Positions 5,341 through 13,282 of a DNA stretch of 13,282 nt are shown in pieces. Origin of the DNA: CAZMSQ01 sp964569025 (GTDB lineage: Bacteria; Bacteroidota; Bacteroidia; Chitinophagales; Saprospiraceae); the NCBI GenBank assembly GCA_964569025.1, contig CAZMSQ010000051.1:1-13282 (forward strand), written 5' to 3'. Both the position numbers and the translations under genes were made by a program. The notes beneath the pieces are model-generated. The model ran no database searches and was not told where the DNA came from. It saw only the letters and a list, made by a program, of their open reading frames with translations. How positions within the stretch are numbered: the stretch's first letter is position 1; each line of letters begins with the position of its first letter.

Positions 5341-8292
5341 ATGTACATCAATTGCCACAGCTACTACAGCCTGCGCCACGGCACCCTCTCCCCTTCCCGC
5401 CTCGTCGAACTGGGCACGGCACTGGGGGCAGAGGTGATGGCACTGACAGATATCAATAATACCTCGGCCACCATTGAGTTTGTGAATCTGTGCCACCGGG
5501 CCGGTATCCGCCCGATTGCAGGCATCGACTTCCGCCGAGACCATAAATGCCTCTATATCGGCTTGGCGCAAACCCAGGTGGGCTTCGCCCACCTCACCCG
5601 CCTGCTCAGCCGCAGCTCGCTCTCCGGCACCCCCCTCCCCGACCGGGCACCGCTCCTGCCAGATACGCACATCATCTACCCCCTGACCAGCACCGTGCCG
5701 CAGGACCTGCGCGACAACGAGTGGGTAGGCATCCGCCCGGGGCAGCTGAACCGCCTCCACTTCTCAGTGCCCAAACCCATACAGCGGCGGCTGGTGGTAC
5801 TCAGCCCCCTTACCTTCGCCGATGAAGCAGGATTCAACCTCCACCGCCTGCTGCGGGCCATCGACCTCAATATCGTGGGCGGACGGCTAGCAGACCGGCA
5901 TACGGCACCACGTACAGACCGGCCCGTCGCCGCAGACCAGCTCCGAGATGCGTTTGCAGCCTTCCCGCACATCCTCAACAATACCCGCACAGTCACCGAC
6001 AGCTGCCATTTCAACCCGAAGACCGGCCTGACACTCAACCGCCAAACATTCACCGGAAGCAAGGAAGGTGATCTGACGCTGCTCGAAAAGCTGGCTATGC
6101 GTGGCTGCGAGGGCCGATACGGCTCTCCACATGCCCGCAACTGCGGTACCGACAAGCAGGCAAAAGAGCGGATCCACAAAGAACTGCAAGTCATCCGAAA
6201 ACAAGACTTCGGCGCCTACTTCCTCATCAGCTGGGATATCATCCGCTATGCCCGAAGCATGGGCTACCGGCATGTCGGCCGCGGCAGCGGCGCCAACTCC
6301 ATCGTCGCCTACTGCATCGGCCTGACCGACGTCGACCCCATCGAGCTGAACCTCTACTTCGAGCGCTTCATCAACCCCTACCGGAGCTCACCCCCAGACT
6401 TTGACCTGGACTTTTCATGGGATGAGCGCGATGACATCATCGACTACATCATCAAGCGTTACGGACCGGAGCACACCGCCATGATGGCCGCATACAGCAC
6501 CTTCAAGGGGCGGTCGGCCATCAGGGAAGTCGGCAAGGTGTTTGGCCTGCCAAAAGAGGATATTGACCGCATCATCCGCGAGCCGGCAGCAGCCGACAGG
6601 CACCATCCGCTGGCGCGAAACATCCATCACTATGCCCGGCAACTGGAGGGCTTCCCCAACCACCTGTCCATTCACGCCGGAGGCATTCTCATCGCAGAAC
6701 AGCCTCTCTACAACCAAACTGCCCTACAGCAAATGCCGAAAGGATTTCCCATCACACACTTCGACATGCACCACGCTGAAGACTGGGGGCTGCACAAATA
6801 CGACATCCTGAGCCAACGGGGACTGGGGCACCTGAAAATGGGCGCCGAGCTCGTCCGCCGAAACCGGGGTGAAGCCGTCAACCTCGACGACCTGGAAGCC
6901 ATCAAAGCCGATGAGCAGGTCAAGGCACTCCTGCGCAAGGGCAGATGCATGGGCTGCTTCTACATAGAAAGCCCCGCTATGCGAGGCCTGCTCCAAAAAC
7001 TGGGCTGCGACAACTACGTCCATCTCGTAGCCGCCAGCTCAATCATCCGCCCCGGAGTAGCCAAATCCGGTATGATGCGCGAATACATCCAGCGCTTTCA
7101 CAACCCCCGGTCAGTATCCTACCCCCATCCCGCCTTCGAAGCGCAACTCGGCGAGACATTCGGTGTCATGGTCTATCAGGAAGACGTCATGAAAATTCTG
7201 CACCACTTCGCAGGCCTTGATCTGGACGAAAGCGATGTGCTGCGCCGCATTATGAGCGGCAAAAAAGCACAACACGACACGTTTGAGCACCTGCGTCGCA
7301 AGTACCTCGATAACTGCCGCCAGCGGGGCTATTCGGATGAACTGACGCAGGAGGTGTGGCGTCAGGTAGAAAGCTTCAGCGGCTATTCATTCTGCAAGGC
7401 CCACTCAGCGAGCTTTGCCGTGGAAAGCTTTCAGAGTCTGTATCTCAAAGCCCACTATCCCCTCGAATTTATGGTGGCCGTTATCAATAATTTCGGCGGA
7501 TTTTACAGCACCGAGCACTATCTGCATGAGGCCCGTATGCAGGGCGCTACCATCCACGCTCCCTGTATCAATCACAGCCAGTATCTCACCGATCTCATCG
7601 GCACTGATATCTATCTGGGCTTCATTCACCTCAAGCAACTCGAGCAGCAGACCGCGCGTCACATCGTCAACCAGCGCACAATCAGCGGCCACTTTCGCAG
7701 CCTCGATGATTTTCTGCAGCGCGTCCGCATCAACCCCGAACAGCTGGACATCCTGATTCGCATCGGTGCATTCCGCTTTACCGGCAAATCCAAGCAAGAA
7801 CTGATGTGGGAAAAAAGCGCCCTGCTCGACCCCAAAGAGCACCACCACAGCACCACCCCATCCCTGTTTGCGGAAGATGCCCCTGAGTATGAACTGCCCG
7901 AACTCGAATCACCGGAAAATGATGTCGTCATGGACCAACTCGAATTGCTTGGATTCACCCTCACCTCCCCCTTCGACCTCTGGCCGCCAGACGAACACAT
8001 CCGACAGTCATGCATCAAGGCCTCCGCATTCAGCAACCATATCCGAAAGCAGATTCGCATCATCGGCGCCTACGTCTGCCGCAAAGACCTGCGGACCTCC
8101 AACAACAAAATCATGTGCTTCGGCACCTGGATTGACGAAGACGGGCTCTTTTTCGACACCGTTCACTTTCCGGAGGCACTCCGCAGAAGCCCTTTTCGGG
8201 GTACAGGACTCTATATCATCACCGGTACAGTGACCGAAGACTTTGGAGTGTGTAGTGTGGAAGTGACGAAAATGGAGAAAGTTGAGAGGTAG
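5341..8292 (+). CDS. DNA polymerase III alpha subunit-like protein (short DnaE, translesion type)
   Basis: This 983-residue C-family polymerase is shorter than the usual 1150-1200 residues of replicative DnaE. The order is PHP domain (1 to about 200), palm and fingers with GRGSGAN (from Gly313), PDFDLDF with Asp355 and Asp357, KYD with Lys486 and the third catalytic Asp488, then YQEDVM, FCKAHSASFA, a helix-hairpin-helix region (FLQRVR to IGAFRFTGKSKQEL), and an OB-fold-like end from about 903. PHP metal ligands are replaced: Asn4 for the first His of HxH, His13 where an Asp is usual, Ile38 for His in TDH, and Asp63 for Glu, so PHP exonuclease activity is unlikely. TTPSLF (838-843) may be a weak clamp motif. 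I chose ATG 5341 (MYINCHSYYSL), which aligns with the family start; an in-frame TTG at 5293 would overlap dinB. Pairing with a Y-family polymerase points to error-prone bypass synthesis rather than chromosome replication. A genuine dnaE1 is not in the window. Confidence 0.9.
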   Translation: MYINCHSYYSLRHGTLSPSRLVELGTALGAEVMALTDINNTSATIEFVNLCHRAGIRPIAGIDFRRDHKCLYIGLAQTQVGFAHLTRLLSRSSLSGTPLPDRAPLLPDTHIIYPLTSTVPQDLRDNEWVGIRPGQLNRLHFSVPKPIQRRLVVLSPLTFADEAGFNLHRLLRAIDLNIVGGRLADRHTAPRTDRPVAADQLRDAFAAFPHILNNTRTVTDSCHFNPKTGLTLNRQTFTGSKEGDLTLLEKLAMRGCEGRYGSPHARNCGTDKQAKERIHKELQVIRKQDFGAYFLISWDIIRYARSMGYRHVGRGSGANSIVAYCIGLTDVDPIELNLYFERFINPYRSSPPDFDLDFSWDERDDIIDYIIKRYGPEHTAMMAAYSTFKGRSAIREVGKVFGLPKEDIDRIIREPAAADRHHPLARNIHHYARQLEGFPNHLSIHAGGILIAEQPLYNQTALQQMPKGFPITHFDMHHAEDWGLHKYDILSQRGLGHLKMGAELVRRNRGEAVNLDDLEAIKADEQVKALLRKGRCMGCFYIESPAMRGLLQKLGCDNYVHLVAASSIIRPGVAKSGMMREYIQRFHNPRSVSYPHPAFEAQLGETFGVMVYQEDVMKILHHFAGLDLDESDVLRRIMSGKKAQHDTFEHLRRKYLDNCRQRGYSDELTQEVWRQVESFSGYSFCKAHSASFAVESFQSLYLKAHYPLEFMVAVINNFGGFYSTEHYLHEARMQGATIHAPCINHSQYLTDLIGTDIYLGFIHLKQLEQQTARHIVNQRTISGHFRSLDDFLQRVRINPEQLDILIRIGAFRFTGKSKQELMWEKSALLDPKEHHHSTTPSLFAEDAPEYELPELESPENDVVMDQLELLGFTLTSPFDLWPPDEHIRQSCIKASAFSNHIRKQIRIIGAYVCRKDLRTSNNKIMCFGTWIDEDGLFFDTVHFPEALRRSPFRGTGLYIITGTVTEDFGVCSVEVTKMEKVER

Positions 8293-8293
8293 G

Positions 8294-8335
8294 AAAACAG
8301 AAACCCCTCTCGGTATCGAGAGGGGTTTCTGTTTT
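8294..8335. terminator. Bidirectional intrinsic terminator between dnaE-like and TPR genes
   Basis: A perfect 19-bp inverted repeat with a GTAT loop (arms 8294-8312 and 8317-8335) begins one base after the dnaE-like stop and ends three bases before the stop of the converging TPR gene. The arms carry a GC-rich core (ACCCCTCTCG) and end in AAAA and TTTT, so transcripts from either side would end in a hairpin with a short U run. This shape is typical of terminators shared by convergent genes. Confidence 0.9.
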
Positions 8336-8338
8336 GTG

Positions 8339-9685
8339 TTAATTCTTGAAGTACGGGGCGGTGATATTTTCCCCACTCTGAATTTGCTCCAGCCGGCGGC
8401 TAAACTCCTGAGAAACTTCTAAGTCCTCAGGCGTCCCTTTCTTGGCATAGATTTCTTTGAGCGCGATAAGAATATTCGAATCGTCAGGCTTCAGACTCTC
8501 CGCTCGCTGGAAATATGGCAACGCTTCATCAAACAGTTGCAAAATTTCAGCCTGCTTTGCCTCGTACTTTCTGATGCCCTCTTTGGAGAAATCTTCCTCC
8601 ATGGCAACCAGTTCCTGTGTCATAACCGCAGCCTTATTATAGTAGAGGGCACCAATGCTGTAAATGGCATCTGCATTCTTATCATCAACTTCCAGACCTC
8701 TGCGGTAATTTTCCAGAGCTTTTTCGAAATACACTTCAGACTGCTCTACATTCTCTGCCTCTAATTCACGCTGAAACAAATTATCAAATACAAACCCAAG
8801 CGTCGTATACAAACTCACATTTTCCGGATCACCGGCAATGGCCTCTTCGAGCTTACTGACCAGTCCGTCGAGCTCGTTGTTTTGAAGGGCGTAGTTGATT
8901 TCTGCATAGAGGAGACCTTTATCTTGCGGAAACTGTGCCCGACCTTCGGCCAGAAATCCAACAGCTTTTTCCTTATCCTCTTCCAGATACAGGCGATACA
9001 GCGACTCGTAGATGGAGGGGTTTTGGTAGCCTTTTTCCTTCAGACGCATAAAAACGGCTTCGGCTTCGGCATTCATTCCGGCGTTGATGGCACTTAAGCC
9101 AGCTGCGAAAGCAAGCTCATTGGCTGTGGCAGGGTCTTCGAAGGCAGGCTTGCCGTATTGATTCGCTTCGAGAAGATCAACCGCATCCATGACACTTGAA
9201 AAGCCTTTATACGATTGTGCAAAGTCGCTTTCACCATATCGGGCAGAAGCGTATGCGTTCATGTTGTTGATGTTGTTAAAGATTCCATCTAGAGCTTCAT
9301 TGACTTCGTACCCTTTGTCAGTCACACCAAGTGCACTTTTATAGGCACTGAACGCCAGCATGCCTGCCTCCGGCAGGGCTGACTGATGGTTCGGATCAAT
9401 GGTCTGCGTAATGATCAGATCCTGCGTAGCAAGTGTGCTGTAGATTTCGCCAGCTAACAGGTATACCTTGCTCTGCTTTTTATCATCAACAGTGCCGATA
9501 TTATCGACGGCTTTGGCGATTTCCTTTGCTGCTTCAGCCAGATTCTCCTGATTATTTCCCGGATCGAGATTAAACTTATTCATCAGGGTGCGAGCATCCT
9601 TGTAGGCATCCCAGCCTGGCTGCGCGAGGAGATTCTGGGCTGGGAAAGCCAGAACAGAAATCAGAAGGACAACGAACGTTCTCAT
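8339..9685 (-). CDS. Exported tetratricopeptide-repeat protein downstream of gyrA
   Basis: This 448-residue protein starts with a Sec signal peptide (MRTFVVLLISVLAFPAQNLLA, predicted cut near residue 21 before QPGW), so it acts outside the cytoplasm, most likely in the periplasm. The rest is mainly helical and acidic with degenerate TPR units, clearest at AVFMRLKEKGYQNPSIYESL, then LYAEINYALQNN, ENVSLYTTLGFVFDNL, YRRGLEVDDKNADAIYSIG and ALPYFQRAESLKPDDSNI. TPR units normally serve as scaffolds for protein contacts; the partner is unknown. A TPR gene directly after gyrA is a known arrangement in Bacteroidota-like genomes, which supports the lineage call, but does not by itself show a link to DNA topology. 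A 158-bp gap separates it from gyrA, so it may have its own promoter. The ATG is preceded by an A/T-rich stretch without Shine-Dalgarno. Confidence 0.85.
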   Translation of the reverse strand: MRTFVVLLISVLAFPAQNLLAQPGWDAYKDARTLMNKFNLDPGNNQENLAEAAKEIAKAVDNIGTVDDKKQSKVYLLAGEIYSTLATQDLIITQTIDPNHQSALPEAGMLAFSAYKSALGVTDKGYEVNEALDGIFNNINNMNAYASARYGESDFAQSYKGFSSVMDAVDLLEANQYGKPAFEDPATANELAFAAGLSAINAGMNAEAEAVFMRLKEKGYQNPSIYESLYRLYLEEDKEKAVGFLAEGRAQFPQDKGLLYAEINYALQNNELDGLVSKLEEAIAGDPENVSLYTTLGFVFDNLFQRELEAENVEQSEVYFEKALENYRRGLEVDDKNADAIYSIGALYYNKAAVMTQELVAMEEDFSKEGIRKYEAKQAEILQLFDEALPYFQRAESLKPDDSNILIALKEIYAKKGTPEDLEVSQEFSRRLEQIQSGENITAPYFKN

Positions 9686-9799
9686 AACAAAATGGTTGTT
9701 TAAAAAATATTCAACAAATCACAGGCAGAGAATCGAAGTGTCTGAACAACGCAACCAACTCCGATTCATACTCAATCAATCTGCCTTTCTTATTTTAAC

Positions 9800-9814
9800 G
9801 CAGTTGGAAACTGC
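9800..9814 (-). terminator. Possible weak terminator after gyrA
   Basis: On the minus strand, about 30 bp past the gyrA stop, GCAGTT-TCC-AACTGC forms a perfect 6-bp stem with a 3-base loop, followed by GTTAAAATAAG. The stem is short and the following tract is A-rich with few T, so termination would be inefficient. The 158-bp spacer (9686-9843) holds nothing else that I recognise. Confidence 0.3.
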
Positions 9815-9843
9815 CTTCGTTCACAACTACCCTTCAATCTGAC

Positions 9844-12348
9844 TTATTCTTCCTCACCCGAGGTCAGTTCGTGGCTGTTTTCTTCTGCATTATCCGGACT
9901 TCCATCATCCCGAATCACAGCTACATCAGCGATTTGGTCGTCATCATCAAGGCGGATCACCCTCACTCCCTGTGTGGCGCGGCCCATGATTCTGATATCA
10001 GCCACCGGAATTCGGATCATGATTCCGGAGCGGTTGGTGATCATCAGATCATCGGTTGAAAGAACAGCCTTGATGCCAACCACGGCACCGGTTTTCTCAT
10101 TGACAATCATGGTCCTGACACCTTTCCCGCCACGGTTCGTCAATCTGTAGTCCTCAAAGTTCGAGCGTTTCCCCATCCCGTTTTCGGCAATGGTAAGGAT
10201 GGAGAATGCCGGATCCTGCGGATCAATAGAAACCATTCCGACCACCGCATCTTTATCGTCATCCAACCGGAAACCCTTGACACCGGCAGCGGTGCGCCCC
10301 ATAGGCCGGACCGTGGATTCCGGGAATCGGATTGCCCGACCGCCGCGATTCGCCAGCAGCAATTCGCGCTGTCCGTTGGTCAGGCGGGCTTCGAGAAGGG
10401 TATCTCCTTCATTGATGGTGATGGCGTTGATTCCATTGGTTCTCGGACGGGAGAACGCCTCGACGAGGGTCTTTTTGACCATGCCATTTTTGGTGCAGAA
10501 CACGATATAATGGCTTTCTACAAACTCCTGATCTGTCAAATCCTGAATCTTGATGTACGCCTTGATGGCATCATCTTTCGGGATAGCAATGAGGTTTTGG
10601 ATGGCACGTCCGGTCGACGTCTTTGAGGCCTCTGGAATTTCGTAGACCCTCAACCAAAAGCAGCGCCCCTGTTCCGTGAAGAAGAGGAGGTAGTTGTGAT
10701 TGCTGGCGGTAAAGAGATGCTCAATAAAGTCAGCATCTCTCGTCTTACTCCCCTTTGATCCTCGTCCGCCGCGACCCTGGGTTTTGTACTCTTCGACCCG
10801 GGTGCGTTTGATATAGCCGAGATGAGAGATGGTAATGACCACCTGATCGTCTGCAATCAGATCTTCGATACTGATTTCGCCTTCTTCGGCCGTCACTTCA
10901 GTTCGGCGTTTGTCGCCGTACTTTTCGCGAATTTCGGCCAGTTCTTCTTTGGCCACTTCTCGCTGCAGCTGCTCGCTGGCGAGAATGCCCTTGAGGCGCT
11001 CGATGGTTTGTTGCACCTCCTCGTATTCTTTTCTGACCTTATCGCGTTCGAGCCCTGTCAGTTTCTGGAGACGCATTTCAAGAATGGCCGTTGCCTGAAT
11101 CTCCGAAAGCGCGAAGCGCTCCATCAGTCCTGTTCTCGCATCCTCGACTGTTCGGGAGGCTCGGATGAGGGCAATGATTTCGTCGAGGTGGTCAAGGGCA
11201 ATGAGATACCCTTCGAGGATGTGTGCCCGTTCTTCGGCTTTACGCAACTCAAAACGGGTACGTCTGACGATAACCTCCAATCGGAATTTGATAAACTCCC
11301 GGATCAGCTCAACAAGATTCAGGGTTTGGGGCCTGCCATTGACAAGGCAGACATTATTTACCCCATAGCTACTTTGCAGTGGCGTATACTTGTAGAGCTT
11401 ACTGAGGACCACGCTGGCCATGGCATCGCGGTGCACATCGACCACAATCCGCAGGCCATTCCGGTCTGATTCGTCACGAATATCCGTCACCCCTTCCACC
11501 CGCTTGTCGTTGACAAGCTCAGCCATTTTGACGATAAGCGTGGCCTTGTTGACCTGGTAAGGAATTTCGGTAATGATGATGGTTTCGCGACCATTGTCAG
11601 CTACTTCGATATCGGCTCTTGCTCTGACCACAACCCGACCACGACCTGTCTCAAATGCCTCTTTGACGCCCGTGACGCCGTAGATGATCCCCCCGGTTGG
11701 AAAGTCTGGGGCCTTGACATATTCCATCAGATCTTCCACGGTGATATCCGGCTGGTCGATGGCAGCAGTAATGCCATCGATGATTTCTGTCAGGTTGTGC
11801 GGCAGCATATTGGTTGCCATCCCGACAGCGATTCCCGAGGAGCCATTGACCAGCAGATTCGGAACCCGGGTGGGGAGCACCGTAGGCTCTTCAAGCGAAT
11901 CATCAAAATTCAGCTCGAAATCAACTGTCTCCTTGCGGATGTCTGCAAGCAACTCATCGCTGATTTTTGATAACCTGGCCTCGGTATATCGCATGGCCGC
12001 CGGAGAATCTCCATCCATGGAGCCGAAGTTTCCCTGTCCATCAACCAGCGGATACCTGAGCGACCAGGGCTGGGCCATACGGACCATCGTGTCATACACG
12101 GAACTATCGCCATGAGGATGGTACTTTCCGAGGACTTCTCCTACGATACGAGCTGATTTCTTGTGGGCCTTATTGTAGGTCAAACCGAGTTCGTGCATCC
12201 CGTAAAGGACCCTGCGGTGCACAGGCTTGAGGCCGTCTCGCACATCGGGCAGGGCTCTTGAAACGATGACCGACATCGAATAATCGATGTACGACTGCTT
12301 CATTTCCTTTTCGATGGGAACCGGAATTATTCGTGCCTTATCGTCCAT
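9844..12348 (-). CDS. gyrA: DNA gyrase subunit A
   Basis: This 834-residue protein is the breakage-reunion subunit of DNA gyrase, which with GyrB forms the A2B2 enzyme that adds negative supercoils. The N-terminal region has DYSMSVIVSRALPDVRDGLK, then GKYHPHGDSSVYDTMVRMAQ and AAMRYTEARL with catalytic Tyr121. The quinolone-determining positions are Ser82 and Asp86 (E. coli Ser83 and Asp87), both of the sensitive type. The GyrA box needed for DNA wrapping is present as QGRGGRG (524-530), which separates gyrase from ParC, and six-bladed C-terminal repeats follow (for example NGMVKKT, NRGGRAIRF, NRSGIMIRI). The last 20 residues are acidic and end SGEEE. Length and start (MDDKARIIPV) fit the family. 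A -7 type promoter box lies about 70 bp upstream. The gene follows a SPOR-domain gene in the same direction across a 137-bp gap. Confidence 0.98.
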   Translation of the reverse strand: MDDKARIIPVPIEKEMKQSYIDYSMSVIVSRALPDVRDGLKPVHRRVLYGMHELGLTYNKAHKKSARIVGEVLGKYHPHGDSSVYDTMVRMAQPWSLRYPLVDGQGNFGSMDGDSPAAMRYTEARLSKISDELLADIRKETVDFELNFDDSLEEPTVLPTRVPNLLVNGSSGIAVGMATNMLPHNLTEIIDGITAAIDQPDITVEDLMEYVKAPDFPTGGIIYGVTGVKEAFETGRGRVVVRARADIEVADNGRETIIITEIPYQVNKATLIVKMAELVNDKRVEGVTDIRDESDRNGLRIVVDVHRDAMASVVLSKLYKYTPLQSSYGVNNVCLVNGRPQTLNLVELIREFIKFRLEVIVRRTRFELRKAEERAHILEGYLIALDHLDEIIALIRASRTVEDARTGLMERFALSEIQATAILEMRLQKLTGLERDKVRKEYEEVQQTIERLKGILASEQLQREVAKEELAEIREKYGDKRRTEVTAEEGEISIEDLIADDQVVITISHLGYIKRTRVEEYKTQGRGGRGSKGSKTRDADFIEHLFTASNHNYLLFFTEQGRCFWLRVYEIPEASKTSTGRAIQNLIAIPKDDAIKAYIKIQDLTDQEFVESHYIVFCTKNGMVKKTLVEAFSRPRTNGINAITINEGDTLLEARLTNGQRELLLANRGGRAIRFPESTVRPMGRTAAGVKGFRLDDDKDAVVGMVSIDPQDPAFSILTIAENGMGKRSNFEDYRLTNRGGKGVRTMIVNEKTGAVVGIKAVLSTDDLMITNRSGIMIRIPVADIRIMGRATQGVRVIRLDDDDQIADVAVIRDDGSPDNAEENSHELTSGEEE

Positions 12349-12417
12349 TCTGTTCTCTCTTTCCCGAAGTTTCTATGTGTATTTGCCGGGATTTTCCGGC
12401 GTCTCTTCGAATTGGTC

Positions 12418-12425
12418 CAAAGATA
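12418..12425 (-). promoter_or_regulatory. Candidate promoter -7 element of gyrA
   Basis: On the minus strand TATCTTTG matches exactly the Bacteroidota sigma-factor consensus TAnnTTTG. It would place the transcript start about 60 bases before the gyrA ATG. No good TTG-type -33 element lies at the usual distance. Downstream, in the presumed leader, GCCGG-AAAATC-CCGGC (12385-12400) could form a small hairpin of unknown role. Confidence 0.45.
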
Positions 12426-12485
12426 CGAAAATGCCTGCAGAGGCCCCATGAATTCGGCTACTTTATACAAGCTGTGGACATGCGT

Positions 12486-13282
12486 TTAAGGTATTTGCAA
12501 GACTTCAAATATGATTTGTACAAATCCTTTATCGTTCAAGACCCTCGCTTCGGACAAACCATGGGCTCGAAGCAGCTGCTCACTGGCTTCTTCGCGGTTT
12601 TCATAGAGGGGTTCAAGAAAGACTTCATACCCTCCGGACCTCCCCGTACACCCGGCACCAGCAATGCGGGCCTGAAGTCCTACCGCCTCAAGTCTTCTGA
12701 CTTGTCTGATCGCAACCTGTAATTCTGCTACAAGACCGCAACTGACATACCAGAACCCTGAATTCCGTTTGAGCTCCTGACAGTCCACAGGGATATGCAC
12801 AGATGCATGTGGTGAGTGAGAAGAGGCCGTTTTATCGGGTTTGGCATCGAGGGATTGACCCTTTCGGCCAGGCCACGGGGCATTCACCTCTTTGAATGGA
12901 TCTGCGGAAGCAGGATCGAGTTCCGGAAGGGCTGTATCTCCAACCATACGGACTCCCGCATGCTCCATCACATCAACAAAGCCGGACTCGTCAATGAATT
13001 CAATGGGAGAATGCTCCGCTTCAATTGCTCTCAGGGTTGTCAAAAGCCAAAGGCTTGAGACGAGAAACAAGGCAGGGATGATCCAAATCCTGATTTTTTG
13101 TGCCAGTCCGGCTTGAATGTTTCGACGGGATTCCCGGCTTTTTCCGGCACTGATAAGTAACCGGACCCGGCTGTTCCGGTCTACCAGAATGAGCCCGGCG
13201 CCAGAGCGAATGCAGGACTCCCGAAGCACACCGAAGGAAGGGTGGGTCGCGGTATATTCATCGCTTCCCATGGCAATCCAGT
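12486..13282 (-). CDS. Membrane protein with C-terminal SPOR domain (5' end probably beyond window)
   Basis: Counting from the ATG at 13269-13271 this is 261 residues. About 60 residues with many Arg and Lys (ending SRESRRNIQAGLAQKIR) precede one transmembrane segment (about 60-80, IWIIPALFLVSSLWLL), so the N-terminus is cytoplasmic. A Pro, Asp and Ser-containing linker follows, then a SPOR-like domain from about 171 to 245: FWYVSCGLVAELQVAIRQVR, VGLQARIAG, then YEVFLEPLYENREEASEQL and an ARVLN strand. SPOR domains bind denuded glycan strands of peptidoglycan at the division site. The N-terminal 60 residues are not recognised; in Bacteroidota-like genomes SPOR membrane proteins often carry HU-like domains there, but I cannot show that here. 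The frame stays open to the window end (WIA precedes the ATG) and no Shine-Dalgarno is visible, so the true start may lie outside. Confidence 0.7.
   Translation of the reverse strand, partial: WIAMGSDEYTATHPSFGVLRESCIRSGAGLILVDRNSRVRLLISAGKSRESRRNIQAGLAQKIRIWIIPALFLVSSLWLLTTLRAIEAEHSPIEFIDESGFVDVMEHAGVRMVGDTALPELDPASADPFKEVNAPWPGRKGQSLDAKPDKTASSHSPHASVHIPVDCQELKRNSGFWYVSCGLVAELQVAIRQVRRLEAVGLQARIAGAGCTGRSGGYEVFLEPLYENREEASEQLLRAHGLSEARVLNDKGFVQIIFEVLQIP

Noticed and set aside
4632..5351. Long minus-strand open frame (239 codons) opposite dinB
   Set aside because: It lies antisense to a clearly conserved Y-family polymerase and shows no recognisable domain; high GC content produces such open frames.
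10822..11469. Plus-strand open frame of 215 codons opposite gyrA
   Set aside because: It is a shadow of gyrA, with Phe- and Leu-rich composition typical of antisense reading and no family resemblance.

Overview
The window looks like a draft or metagenome-assembled scaffold from the FCB group, most likely Bacteroidota or a close relative such as Balneolota or Rhodothermota. The support is: a SusC/RagA-type TonB receptor fragment at the left edge, gyrA followed by a secreted TPR protein, a SPOR-domain membrane protein, an exact TAnnTTTG-type -7 promoter box (TATCTTTG) upstream of gyrA, and almost no Shine-Dalgarno sequences. A run of 100 N (3958-4057) marks a scaffold join of unknown real size. 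The lineage call is an inference.

Left part (1-1012): a piece of a TonB-receptor plug domain stops abruptly and passes, through a short shared stretch, into a universal stress protein that has lost its first few residues. That two-domain stress protein is also cut by an in-frame TGA at 575-577. The block therefore holds two broken genes; a real rearrangement and an assembly chimera are both possible.

Middle left (1076-3923, all minus strand): an SDR oxidoreductase, a small CDGSH iron-sulfur protein and a peptide-type ABC transporter substrate-binding lipoprotein lie in one direction and probably form an operon. After the gap, on the plus strand, a Y-family polymerase (DinB type, 4188-5330) and a short DnaE-type polymerase alpha subunit (5341-8292) are separated by 10 bp. 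Together they look like a translesion-synthesis or mutagenesis module. The Y-polymerase keeps its catalytic residues and a clamp-binding motif. The DnaE keeps its polymerase aspartates but has a degraded PHP metal site. This is the most interesting system in the window. It recalls the imuB-dnaE2 cassettes of other phyla, but with an apparently active Y-polymerase.

Right part (8339-13282, all minus strand): a perfect 19-bp-stem hairpin separates dnaE from the converging TPR gene. Reading leftward, the order is a SPOR-domain membrane protein (5' end at or beyond the window edge), gyrA, and the TPR lipoprotein-like or periplasmic protein. I see no tRNA, rRNA, CRISPR array, transposase or intact mobile element.
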